Source: Tigriopus japonicus
Taxonomy: Eukaryota; Arthropoda; Copepoda; Harpacticoida; Harpacticidae
Assembly (NCBI GenBank): GCA_010645155.1
Contig: JAAGOF010000064.1
Span: forward strand, 2,701,262 to 2,765,261
Direction of reading: 5' to 3'
DNA length: 64,000 bases
The position numbers were made by a program, and so were the translations under genes. Shown in pieces: positions 12,544 through 25,300 of the stretch (its first letter is position 1; every line of letters begins with the position of its first letter). The notes under the pieces were generated by a model. The model ran no database searches. It worked only from the letters and a program-made list of their open reading frames with translations, and was not told where the DNA came from.

Positions 12544-12899
12544 CTCGCCCGACTTTGATTTAGATTTAACTTAGATTTGATAAGAACAGCCATTGGATTT
12601 TGCGTTATCAAAGCTATATAAATTTTATAGTAAAATTATAGGAAAAAAAGGCTCCACTCTGTGGGCGGCTTTAAATCAGTTGAAAATGAATCAAGCAGGC
12701 AAAGAAATTGGAGCAAAATGTGGCAATTTTAATCATTTTTGGCCGCCCAAAGGCAACTACCGATCTGAAATTTGATTTGTTTTGCATTTTCATACAAAGC
12801 CAAGGATGAAAATAGCAATTGACAACAAAATGAACCTACAAGCGCGCAACCTTACCATTAGCACGACTTTGAAAGTCTTAAAAATCACCTCTCCCACTG

Positions 12900-12907
12900 T
12901 GACGTCA
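12900..12907. promoter_or_regulatory. CRE-like palindrome TGACGTCA
   Basis: A perfect 8-bp cAMP-response/ATF consensus about 220 bp upstream of the PDAP1 start codon, in a position typical of a core promoter. Function is inferred from the match alone. Confidence 0.45.
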
Positions 12908-13125
12908 CATGATCGGAAGCAAGAAAAGCAGCAAACACACAAGCTACTCAGGCCAGCGAGCGAGTAAGCTAGCCTTCAGCGTTTTTGAAGCATTGCATTG
13001 AATCGAAACGTGGGAACTCCGTACCCGTGATCCCTGGACCCGCCGAGCCTTCCAGTCTCTTCCTGACTAATCCCCTTCATCTTCCCGTCTTCATATCGCA
13101 TCAAATAACCCCGGTTCCTGACATC

Positions 13126-14495
13126 ATGGCACGAGGTGAGTTTGGATTTCGCAGATACACGTGCATAGAAATGAAATGGATTCAGTACCTCTTCACGGCT
13201 TTTCAGGGGGCAAACGCGGTCACAAGGGTGGTCGGAAGCAATTCACCAACCCGCAACAACTCGAGATGGAGAAAGAGAAAGAGGAGCGAGAGAAGCAATG
13301 GCGACGACAACGCGGCGAAGAAAGCTCCACCGACGAAGACAAGAAATCCGGCGACGAAAGCTCCTCCGATGAGTCCGGATCGGATGTTGAATTTCAAGGG
13401 GCCGCTCAGGCCAAGAGTAAATCCAAAACCGCCCCTCAGGAATCCTCTTCGGAGGAGGAATCCAGTAGTGACGAGGAGGAAGAACGCAAGGCCAAAGGAA
13501 CCGAGGGCTTGATTGAGATCGCCAATCCCAATCGAGTGGTTAAAAAGACGAAGAAGGTCTCGCAACTCGATCAAGAGACGGATAAACCTCAGTTGTCGAG
13601 ACGGGAACGCGAAGAGATTGAAAAACAGAAGGCCAAGGCCAATTACCAAAAGCTGCACGCGGCGGGTAAAACGGACGAGGCCCGGGCGGATCTGGCCCGA
13701 TTAGCTATTATCCGAAAGCAGCGCGAGGATGCGGCCAAGAAACGGGATGAGGAAAAGAAAGGTGAGAAATCAGGATTCTGAACTTGGGAGGTATGTAAAG
13801 GTTGGTTGGATTGAAGGAGGATAATCTGAAGCCAAGTCAACATGGATAGTAGGATTACGGCGATCCAACTGACTCAGAGACCCGTATCATCAGCTCGGAA
13901 ATGTTTTCGCCTTCATTTTTCGACGAGTGTTTAAATTTTAATGGGCCTATCCGTATTCCTCTATTCTAATGAATGGGTTGTTTGCACAATGTTCTCGATA
14001 AAATGGGGTTGCTTTTTGTGGCCAAACATATAAGATAGGACTATCTTTTAACTCGAGGGTGCTAATACTTAGACATTAAAAAAATATATTAAAGAATGAA
14101 AGAACAAGACAATTAGGGAATTAGATTCATTTTACTATGAATGAAAATATCTGCCAGGGAGAATTTAGCTGCGTTCTTGAAAGTTGGGGTTTGAATCTGA
14201 CAGACACCTGTCTAATGCAACTCTATTGAGAATGAATCTGTTTTCAATGCCAATCACAACTGCTACTCCACATCGAAAGTAACATTTGGAAGAAATTTCC
14301 TTAATGAGACATCCGTCATCAAAGGAAGATGACTTGTTGCACTCCAAATAAAACCATTTGATAATAGGCTCCCCCTATAATATATCTACCAATCCTGGAA
14401 AAATAAACACATTAGGCAACTTTCAAATTTGAATTATAGCTCGAGAAGAAGCCGAAAAAGCCAAGCGGGAGGCCAAGACCTCCAAGAAAAAGTGA
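13126..14495 (+). CDS. PDAP1: 28 kDa heat- and acid-stable phosphoprotein (PDAP1, PP28 family)
   Basis: Three exons: 13126-13135 (ATGGCACGAG), 13207-13761 and 14440-14495, giving 206 residues. Vertebrate PDAP1 is about 180. The product starts [14 protein letters not shown], the family N-terminus. It then has an acidic Ser/Glu-rich stretch (about 41-95) suited to casein-kinase phosphorylation, and the conserved PP28 block [16 protein letters not shown] (105-120). The rest is a Lys/Arg/Glu-rich, probably helical or coiled tail including [20 protein letters not shown] (134-153) and [12 protein letters not shown]. The protein is an intrinsically charged cytoplasmic or RNA-associated phosphoprotein of poorly defined role. 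If intron 2 (678 bp) were retained, the frame would stop shortly after the donor. The tiny 10-nt first coding exon is typical of this gene. Identity is confident. Confidence 0.94.
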
Positions 14496-14735
14496 TAAAA
14501 CCCGAATCCACGGCAGAGGAAGGCGCAGCATCCATGGCCAAGTGATCCAACTTCTCACCGTGAAAACCCACCCAATCTGCAAACCTTCCTTGAGTCTGGT
14601 CAACAAGGATCGACGACACACCCTCGTTTGAATGACACGATGGATGACATTTGTACCAACGTTTTATAGCTCATAATATTTGTTATTTCTCTTGGCCAAC
14701 GATAACGTAGAAGAAAAATGAAATGAAGCATCATC

Positions 14736-14741
14736 AATAAA
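14736..14741 (+). terminator. poly(A) signal AATAAA for PDAP1
   Basis: Perfect AATAAA 241 bp after the PDAP1 stop, and about 300 bp before the convergent protease stop on the other strand. Confidence 0.65.
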
Positions 14742-15043
14742 CAAAGTTTCTTTTCACACCAAAACAGTGTTGTGTTCATGAATACATACACACGCGTACA
14801 AATGGCATTACAAAATAGTAGTGTTCATCTGAAACAGGAACAACAAGCATCTCTTGAGAGGACATGCCGGACAAAACACAATAAATATCACAAATTGAGG
14901 GTCTGCGTGGCGAGCAGATCAGATGGCAGTTTGCCAAAGGTCACTTCCTTAAACGCAAAGCCAATCCCACTGTGAAAGAGGGGAAATATTTAAAAGTCTT
15001 TGAAATGGCAACCGATTCTTTTTGTATCCTTCACTGATCACGG

Positions 15044-18000
15044 CTAGTACATTGTCCTATGGACCCAATCAACCTGAAACAAAAGACCAACCATTCAAAA
15101 TTACTCTCAACAGCAACGACAGAAAGAGATATGTAACTTACGTAATTGGCAATATTTGTGTACACCCCTGGGAGATGAGCTCGCGCGCATCCAATGCCCC
15201 AACTAACCAAACCAATGAGAAAGTGTCTCCCTCCTACCGAAGTCACCAAAGGACCTCCACTATCACCCTACAAAAAAAAAACCTAATAAGGAAACTTCCA
15301 AGTTCAACAGAAGAACTTATTTCCTTACTTGGCAGCTGTCCCGACCACCGTGTTCATAACCCCCGCAGATGAAGTTCTCCGTGTAAATCATCTCTTTCCG
15401 TCCCGCTTGTCGGAACCAACTCTGGCATCGTTCTGCCGAGATCACTTGAACCCGGACCTCTTGGAGAATACTGGGAGTAGTGGCCACACCTACGACGAAA
15501 TTCAATGTTCAAGTTTCTCGTCAAGTGGCTCTTGACAGGCGAATAGCGAATGGTACAAATACTCACCATGCTGGGTGCGCCCCCATCCGATGACCTTGGC
15601 ATAGCTGCCTACAAATGATTGTCTCGGCTCTGGGAGACACACTGGAACGATATGTTCCTTGAACACCACATCACGGGCCAAACGAACCAAAGCGATGTCG
15701 TTCCTGAAATCGGCTGGGTTGTACCCTGGATGTACCTAGAAAATCGAGGCCAGTCGTTGAATGGATCATCATGATTTGGGCCTAATTTGCGTTTAGGGCG
15801 TTGGCATTTGGCATTCGATATGCAAATGTCCTCTTGATTTGTAGCTTATTCCATCAAGGATGCAAATTTCGGCAGAAACTCGATGGGCGAGGCGCAAAAA
15901 AGGGAAACCTTCTACAGGCTTGATGGACCACATTCAAACTGAATGTGCTTGAACGAAGGACGATTTAATTGAGAATGAAACCAAATGTGCACTCGGTAAA
16001 GACGATTTTGGCTTGGTAGATTGAAAGACTTGAAAGCATGATTACCACCGCTACTATCTTTCAATTACAGATAAACACACTTCAATTCAATTAGCTCTTT
16101 GGCAATGGTCAAATGCTGAGTGCAAAATTGATCTGCAATGGAGGAAGACATTGATTCTGTCGTTTTACGAAAGATCTCTCAAGTTGTCTTCGGTGTTCTT
16201 CTAAAACTTCAGATTTTATGTGAGCTCTTACATAGAACGATGGGATGAAAGGAAACGCCACAAATAATGTAAAGTTGTCAAAAGTGCCCAAAACCCACTT
16301 TCCAACCCCCTCTCTGAGAGCTCATTTACCATTTAATACCAAATATGCAGTACTTTGTCAGTGCCATCTGACAGTAGAAAGTTCTACTGAAACCATTAAA
16401 TAGATTAAATAATCATCCTAAATACATGTTGTACTATTCCAAATACCTCTATTCCCGTACATCTCAGGGTTCCCATTTTCCCCCTCCCATTCTCGTAACT
16501 CACGTATTTGGCCTCCAATTCGAAATCCTCGTGAGGATAGGGCTCATTCTGCGCCCTCACGTTCCATTCGCCCAATCGAATGCGCATCTTGTCCAGATCC
16601 GTACTGAACACGCAATGGCCAGCCGTTATGACCCATCGCTCTGAAACCAGAGCTCCACCGCATGAGATTCGTTTACTTAGGAAGCTCTGCTTGATCACGG
16701 CCACTTGCCACGGGTGCCCGCCGAATTGGGTTTCCTCTCCGCCCACAATGCGGAAACTCGATGTGTACACCTCGCCACATTCTGAAAGGGGACGTGATGA
16801 TTGAGAGCCAAAGTCATTATCGAATAAGTGACGTGAGATATGGTCGAAACGTAGTGAAAGCGGTGGTTGGAAGAGTGAGTGAGTGAGAGAGGGGGTCTTT
16901 GGTTTATCTTGGTAGCTGGTTGGTTCTCTTTGTGCATTGTCATACATCACGAATCATCTTCATTCGTTTTATCTACCGACGATTATCGCTGTCGTTGTCG
17001 ATTTGGTCGTGGTGGTTAAAGCAAAGAGAGGTAGAAATTTAGAGAAAATGCATCGTGAGATGAAGCAAAACGAGCCTGTGAGGGATTCCCACTTCGACCA
17101 AGGAATCTACATTTCAATGGTAGCTGGTCCAATTCATGGAAGGTGCCAGGAATAATGTATCCAGTTTTCATTACCGGAGTGGTCATTGTCGTCTTGTCAG
17201 TCAAGCCAATAGTGTCCCAATTGGGCAATTGGCCAAATGAAGAGTAAGTTGTATACATATTATTCGTCAAGTCGGTCCTTGCATGCACTCTAAGTCAGGA
17301 TTTCGAGATGAGACGCGAAATTTTGTTGCACTCTTTTGTGCAAGTATTTCGTGCACGGGCCATCACCAACGTCATTGATGTCAGAAGCAAGCACGAGGAC
17401 GTTTTCATACAGTACGTGTAAATCACGATGTGCGGGATCTTTGTACTTGTTCTCGTTGAGTTGCGGTTTGTCATGGGTTACTGGCTGTGCCAAGACGTTG
17501 TTGAATCAAACGTCAAACATTACGTTAAGCAAATCTTGCCTTCATTCAACGAGCCAATATTAACGCATGACAAAGTGGCAATTTGGATTTTTGTCATGCT
17601 CTGATACGCAACTTTTCCACTGAATCGAAATCGATCAATTGATCAAGTCAAATTAACGAAATAAGGAGCCCTGTGCAAACCCGGTTCAATTTGGACCATC
17701 CCACAAAAGCAGGAGAGAGGTAGTACGTACTGGCTCGGCTAAGACTACTGGGACTGGATCCCGCCTCCGGGGGCGCCACACCTAGACCCACGTCCACAAA
17801 AGGCTTTTTCTCGTGATGGTTGTTGTGGTGGCGATGGTCGTCGAAATGTTCATAATCGTCCTTGTCGTCCTCATAAGAGGACGATGTGGACGAGAACAAT
17901 TCGGTCGAGGACGATGGGTGGGGTGGGCGAGAAAAAGATGGGCGGGAGGCCCGAGGTGGGCGTGGAGGTCGGGTCGGGTAACGAAACCCGGATTCATGAC

Positions 18001-21000
18001 TAGACAAGGATGGGCTGGACCCAAAGACTTGGTGATGGTTGGTATCGTGCTGACTGTTGATGTAATATGAACTGGATGAAGTGGAAGATGAGGAGGAGGA
18101 TGAAGTTGAGGAGGGTGAAGAGGACGAGGTGTGAATGGGAAAGTGATGGATCTCGTTTAACGAGGGATCGGCGTCCGTGAAGGCTAGAATAATATAGAAG
18201 CACGTGGAAGACTGGTCTAATAGTATAGTACAATACCTATAATGAAAATTGACCATTTTGGGGAGCGCCTTGACCAATGAAAGGGAATATTATGCAAGAG
18301 AGGGAAAATTTCCCCCGTCCCAATGAGAGGCTCATTTTGATGTCTATTCAAGTCAAGACTGATGCCGGTGATTTTCTCCCTGAAGCAATTCCAGAGTGTT
18401 GATAAGTATCTCGGATTTGAGTAGCTGGGGGCAGTGGTTCACCTTCGCAGGCATTGTAATCAAAATGTTTATTGGATAACCTGCCGGCCAAATTCACTAA
18501 CAAAGTCTTATTCTGACATAACGAGTAAACTGGGGAAAAATCTTCGGTTACAAATTGAAGCTTAACTAAAGATTCCTGGAAGTAGCACCTAATTGGGATA
18601 TTACAACAGAAATGTGCTCTCAAAAATGTTTGTCTTTTCTTGCAATATGGCCTTACCTATTGCCCAAAATCTTCTAGTACACTTGGTTCGCTTAATGGAG
18701 TCATCATGAGAGATTTGTAAGATTTCAACTCTCAAGAAACGAAAGAGGCTTCGTCTTCAAGTGTTTTCAAACGGTAAATGATTGGCATAGAAACCAAATG
18801 ACCATGAACCAACCTGACAACCGTCCATAATGTCATTAGTTTCGTTTGCAAATTCTTTAACTGCACCCATTTCTATGAACCCATAGTTCTTGAAATCGTG
18901 ACGCAAGATTAAAGTGTTACCATCCTATTTCCTGTCACTAAGGTCACTACAACTCAATCAAGGTCATCCATGGATAACAGTTCAAGTTCCGTTGACATTT
19001 CATTGGAGTCGTCCTCAAAATCGGAGAGATTAATGCTTACAGTGTGGTCATAAAGTTGAGCAAAATGCAAACCGAAGAACTTATTTTTTCGGATCAATTT
19101 TTAGAGTAATCCACCTCCAAAAATGTGATGGACCAAATAATACCAACATTGGATTAACAAAGGATTTAAACACTTCCTCGAGGTGCACAACTTAGTGGCT
19201 ATCATAGGAAAGCTAAATGTATATGCCCATTTGAAAGCATGAGGTACGCATGGGATTTGTATATTAGTATTTGTTTAAGGCCCCGATGTAGATTTCACCA
19301 CAAAAATTTCAACGAAAATTTGGCAAAAAAACATTTATCATTCAGGCGCAAAACGCCTTTTATCTATTTCATTCATTAACTTTTTATAGGACCGTTAAAA
19401 TTAGAGGGACATGTATTTGTCACAACCCTGTAAGATTCGATCTAATTGGTTACACCTTGATTAATCAGCTTGAAAAATACATTTTTCCTGCTATCATTAG
19501 TTCCATTCGCTAGGTACATTGTTAACTAGGGGAAAATCGTGATCCTTCAAAAAGCGATTGGCTGTCACTGATGGACCATCACGAGGAAATGGGATCGACT
19601 AAGACAGACTTCCTCATTTAAACTGTTTCTTCCCCGTTCCTTCTCTGCTCTTTGGCTAACCTAATCCGCCATTTAAAGGACATATTCTATGCATCCACAC
19701 CAAAATCATGCGTATCCCTAATCTGCAAATGCCTCAAATGTCAGTCATCATCGGCCATTAGATAACATTATCGAATGTTACGTCCACGTTGACGTTTACA
19801 TGTAGGCATATGTACTCACTGGCATTTGCGATGGCTCCATAATGACTGGCCAACGAGGACGAGGAAGATGTGATTGGCACCGATAGAGAAGAGGAATCCA
19901 CTTCCGATCTTGGCACACAGCAGCTCCATATCATGCCACCATTGCAAAGGTCCAGGGCCTTGTTGCCCCCAAACACACACGACAGACTCAAACCACATTC
20001 GTACTTATGGCCTCGATACCAACAGAAATTCGGAACTGTGGAGAAAATCATTGGTCCGTCAAAAGAGTACAAACATACATAGGTAGGTACTGAAGGTAGA
20101 TACAAGTTCCTTCTCACGCTCACAATGGGCGAGAAAAATGAAAGTCGGTTCATCCATTCAGAGCCCCGACATATGTTCCCCGGTTTATTGTTGTCGAATT
20201 TCAAGCCATCACGAGAGAAATCAGAATCGGCCAGGGTTTCGATGATCAAATTCGTGCTTTGGTCCGAGAAATCAAGGCCGAAATACAACCTTAACCAGTT
20301 TGATGGGACGACAATAACAGAGAGTGAAAAACACCGACAATCAAAAGTGTTTTTTGTCCTTTATCGTTGGTTTGAATCCCATCAAATAAACGTACGTTCG
20401 TATACACAACAGAAAAGTTTGTGTAAAAACCAGAATCGCATTGGTGTCTTTTTCTTGTCCAAGATTTGACCAACAAAAGTCGCACAGAACACATGAAACA
20501 ATCAACAATCATGGTCGCCATTCAAGTAATGGCTTGGAAAATGTAAGACAGTTCTGACTTTTGGCTTGGCCGAGAGCAAAATTCTGTTGCTGACATTTAG
20601 AGGACAATGTAGTGGAAACGGCATTGGCCGTTCAAATTGGCCCATTGTACGAACATGGCACAACTCTAATTTGGCGTACACATTTGATTTGACCCAGAGG
20701 TTAATATCACCACAAAGCACTTTATGGCACGGAAAGTTGTGTCTGAAAGATAGGGCACTGAAATAAGACGCCATGTGTGGTTTTTTTTCTGTTCAATGAA
20801 GTGAGATTAATATGCGCTCGTCGATCGGCAGACTATGAGAAGAATGAATTAGGGATATTGCGAAGGAAACTTAATGGATAACCGCAGGTGGGATATCGGC
20901 ATAAAAAAGGTTGAATCATCTTTCATCTATTTGAATGGTCTGAGTTTAAAGTCAAGTTTGACTCATAAATCAATCAGCATGTGAACTAAGGGAAAGTCAG

Positions 21001-22315
21001 GCTACTTTTTGTTACAATTGGAAACTGTACAAAAAGATGAGAAAAACCAACAAACGAATGCTTGATGTGAAGATATCTCGACGACAATTTTGAGCCGCCA
21101 TAACATTCCCTTGCCTTTACCTCATTATTCATGGTTCCCATAATGGTTATGCAACCAATTAAAACCAACCTATTCTTATACAGTAATTGATGGGAGTTTC
21201 CCGCGCTAATCTCGTCATTGCGAGAAACGTTGTATTTTTTCTGTACATATTTGCCGTTTCAGCGCTAGACATTTCTCTAGTGTAGGTAGAGATTCTGGAA
21301 GTGATAATCGTGGAACTCGTTCGTCCTTTATACTCGAGTTCTATAGAACAAAGTGTGATGATGCCGTTGCAATGAATTGCTCAACCTTGATGTCAGCCAT
21401 CAGACCTCCGGATTTTTATCATTTCGCTTTTTCCTTTAACAGCAATGATATGTGGTAGTAACAATGCACCATGGAGTTGTTCGCCTTCGAAATAAAACTG
21501 ACAAAAACGTCTGTACTTGCTGCCGTCTAATCTTCCTCTCTTCGGTTTTGTGATGGTTGATGAATGAATTTAGCTAATTAGTTGGGAAGAGTCTTCTTGG
21601 ATGGTGGATCCGTGGTGGTTTACCAGAATGGTTCAAGCGGGTTGAGAAGATAGACAAAACCATTCACGAAATTCGTGGGTGTGAAGATGGATACTGGACG
21701 AGTCGAGCGCAATTATGCTCGGATGGTCTTTTGTCATCCGACACATCCGTAAAAACCATCTTCACGCCTTTACATCCAGTCAATTGAATGAGGAAACTTT
21801 CAAGGAATGATAACAAACGCATGCGTCTGCCTGATTTCAGTGTGCTGATTACATAAGCAATCCAATCCATTCTAGTTGGGAAATGCCAATTTCGACACAA
21901 ACTTCCTTGGAAAATATTCCTCATTTCTCCTTTTCTGAACGAATATCGCATCTTAAAATGAACAAGAAGAACTTGTCTTACCTTGATCCTCTTGGCTGGA
22001 GGGCAAGTTTCTGGATGTATGAGGCTTTTGGTAGGGCACCAGGGACCCTAGCCCTGGATTCGGGGTCACCTTTTGCCGTCTTCGATAGTTGATGGCCCTG
22101 GCTGGACTATATTGCGAGTTGGATGAGGATCTTTGAGACAGAGCCGAACTGTCCCCTCGATTTGATATGCGGGTTTGAAGTGACGAGGAGCGTCTTGAGG
22201 CCCGAAAGGGTTGAAGTGATGACCCATAGCGACTACTGCGGCCATATTGTCTGTGGGGGTTGACTATTTGCACTGCTAATGTGGTGAGAGCCACCATGTA
22301 AATGGCGTACCTCAT
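15044..22315 (-). CDS. Secreted clip-domain trypsin-like serine protease (Stubble/Notopleural/filzig-like)
   Basis: Eight exons join in phase: 22315-21982, 20035-19820, 18183-17731, 16781-16504, 15735-15567, 15489-15329, 15267-15142, 15073-15044, giving 588 residues. In order: a hydrophobic signal-peptide-like start ([18 protein letters not shown]); a basic Arg/Ser-rich region; a clip-type knot (about 112-153) with six Cys (116, 125, 131, 142, 150, 151) ending [10 protein letters not shown]; a Ser/His/Pro-rich low-complexity linker (about 185-334); then a peptidase domain activated after R345 (FR/IVGG). The triad is H390 (ITAGHC), D440 (NDIALV) and S540 (GDSGGP). D534 at the specificity position predicts trypsin-like cleavage after Arg or Lys. 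C336 probably tethers the light chain. The closest families are arthropod extracellular proteases acting in cuticle or epithelial morphogenesis. The class is sure; orthology is not. Confidence 0.92.
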
Positions 22316-25300
22316 GGTTCACTTGAGGGTCTTGTGGAGAGCTTCTTCGAACGAGGGTTCATACATTGCTAGACATGGCTGAGCATGTATTGTGTTGAAT
22401 GTATCGATCTACTTATGGTCACTGGATCTGGTGGCTTTCCAAAATCTGAATTGGCTCCAACATTCCCTCAGTCACTCCAACCAACCCGAAATCGAACCGA
22501 ACAGTGAACACTCCCAAAGCCAATCTTCAACTGTTGTCAAATGGCACTCCTCAACATTAATGTCAACATTTACCAAAAATGGATTGATCACAGAAGGGAC
22601 GACGGAAAAATCAGTGCTGACGCCAACATGCGTACGAGTCGATGTGCGTTCGCCGCCATCCGTGCATCATCCAGCATTGGGATCGTGCTGGAGCCAGTAG
22701 CTACTCTTGACAAGACCGCCGCGCAATTGCTGCAATGAGCATGGACTATTTCGGCAGCTGCTTGAACAAGGAGGACGTTATCCAAGGACGCAATACGACT
22801 CTGTTGGTTGATTCACGGTTTGGCTTCTTTTTGCGCTCGCACGGCCAATTTGAGAGTTGAATTTCACACCAGAATGTGTCAAGAAGGCTTTTATGATAAA
22901 AGGTATTAAAGCCAAGGGGCTTTAATCCGACAAAGTTGTCTTCAAAAGACAAGGAAATACAGACCCACGTCACGATATAAGATCGCCTGCCAACTTCCTA
23001 AAAAAACGAGACAAACAGAAACAAACGAGTCAATACATGGTTTAAGGTGAAAAAAGGGCGTCGTTCGTAATGATGCTCAGATGAGATATAGGTATAGATT
23101 GGTAAGAATTCAGGAAGACTTTGATGTCTTTTAATCCCAGATCGACATCTAGAGATTTTGATAATATAAAAAAATAGTTCATTATGGCGGCTTGACACGC
23201 ACTCGAATATCACAATTTCAGTAACCTAAACCAAGGACACATCTTGGAGGCACTCAACCAGTAAACTTTGCTGCCATGGAGTTTATGAATGTTCAAGTGA
23301 AATGAAATGATCACGATAACCTATCTTTACTCGGCTATTCGCACCAGCAGTTCTAGTTTATTTCCAATGATGGCTCGGTTCATTCAGTAAGACTTTGACA
23401 ACACCCTTGAACTTCTTTTTGTACAAACACATTCTCGGACATTTGTTAAAATACCCCTTGTGTATGTACTTCGTTTTGGCTTTGGTCAACAATCTGTTGG
23501 ATTTTCTCAACGGATTATCACTGAAGGTCATCGGATGCTTGGAACCTACAAACTTGCATCTCCATGCATGAGATGCAATTTTGGCGCAATTTCGCCACAA
23601 AGACGCTGAAACCGATTATCCCTTGTACAAAAGATGATTCTTTGGAAGATCTGAGTAGGTTTTCTTTCTTGATCTCCAACTTCTTCAACTTCCTGGATGG
23701 ACAAGAAGCGGAGAGCGATGATGATTGGCCAGTAAATGTTCCCAGAGCTCTTTATCTCTCTCACGATTTGCCAAATCTGTGGCAAAATCAACTTCTAATT
23801 ACCACTCCTTCTACGCAGATACAAGTATCATCAACTGATTCTCATTGAGATTTTTTTTTCACTTTTCAAGAAAGAAACTGAAAGCCGATCTTGGCATGTT
23901 TCACAGAAACCCTCCTGTTTGTACGCTGTTTTTTCTATTTCCAGCCTCTTTTTGGACCTCAAAAAATCACCATCGATCAAAAGACGAACGCCGTTTTTTT
24001 CTAATTGATGGCTCATTCAAAAAGGCATCAGCATTCCAAACTACCCTGCAAAAGATGCCTTTTCCCCGAATAAACACGTGTGCACATGTTCAAAGTCGGC
24101 GTTCAGTGCACATCATTTCAGGTTGAAGTTTGCATGAACAACAACCAAGCATGTTTCCATCTCATTACCCTTAATTGAAGTTTACCCTAGTTCCGGGCTC
24201 ATTTATGAATGGCTCTGTTGTTAAGAAACGAATGGAGAAAGACCTGTTTGTTTGGCCTTTCTCTTCAGCCCCAGACAACTTTTGACTCTCATGTCGTCAC
24301 TCTGAAGGACACCACTTTTCAGGCAAAAAAGGGGTTAAGGCTTCTGGTCCCCTTTTCTCTTGGCCTTTTATAAATGGCAGGGCTTGTCGACTCCAAAAAA
24401 GGTATGCAAAACAACCCTGTCAACCCCTTGTAGAATGACATGCTATTGCAAAGACATGACCAATCACCAAACCCATATTTCTTGGAATAATCGAATATTT
24501 TACATTCTTAGGAAGTTCAACTATCGTATTATCAGAAAAGAATGAACCAAGTTTCAACCCCAGACAGATATATTTCATTGATTCATTTTAGACCTTTTTT
24601 AAAGCTAGCAGAACTTTGTCTATATTCGTTTAAGATGTCATTATTGGATAAAGTCTTTCTCCACTTTGCTTTAGTTCGAACAAAGGCTTCAAATTAATTG
24701 AAGACGTCAGTTTTGAAGAAAGAATATGAAAAAGAATTACATAATTATTGACTTGTCATGTTTTGGTACTGAAAGAGTGCTTTGTTTTCATTTTCATTAT
24801 CCCATTCATCAAGAATCAGGATATTGGAGCATTGCTTGAGAAGAGGAAATTTGGCATACACCATATGAACGAAGTGACGCAGTTTCCTTACTGATTTCGT
24901 AACAGAAAAACATAAGAAATTATTTTCAAGAATCTAAGTAACTTTGATGCTTGCCCTTACACACAAACAACCACTATCATCATAATGTTCCCTTTAAAAT
25001 AGATTTTTGCCTCAGATAAGATTAACGGATCAAGAACCAAAGTGTTGGTTGGCATTAAATGTTGCCTGTTTTTCCTCCTCAAACGTTCCCAATGATCGCC
25101 AACTCAATCTTTCCCGAAACAACTTGTTTGGCCTTGGACGCTCGCTTCGGGTTTTCGGACGATTAACATGATAATACATAAGGCCATCAAAGGCCAAGCG
25201 CCCTGCTCTTCTTTGGCTCAAGGAAGCTTAATGGGGAATTAGCCGAGACGGTTTCACATACCACATGTTTTGCCAACGAGCGATGTCGATCACAACCAAT

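Larger units (their letters stand above)
9418..12899. other. Intergenic region with repeats
   Basis: Lies between the divergent aralar (minus) and PDAP1 (plus) genes. About 200 bp upstream of the first aralar ATG candidate is probably its 5' UTR and promoter. The rest holds short (GCAT)n and (ATCA)n runs, a degraded hAT-like fragment, a 461-bp long-inverted-repeat element and a 32-bp tandem repeat. No coding exon was recognised. Confidence 0.6.

Noticed and set aside
17782..18277. Plus- and minus-strand frames overlapping the protease linker exon
   Set aside because: These are shadows of the Ser/His/Pro-rich linker, whose true frame is fixed by phase-matched splice sites on both sides.
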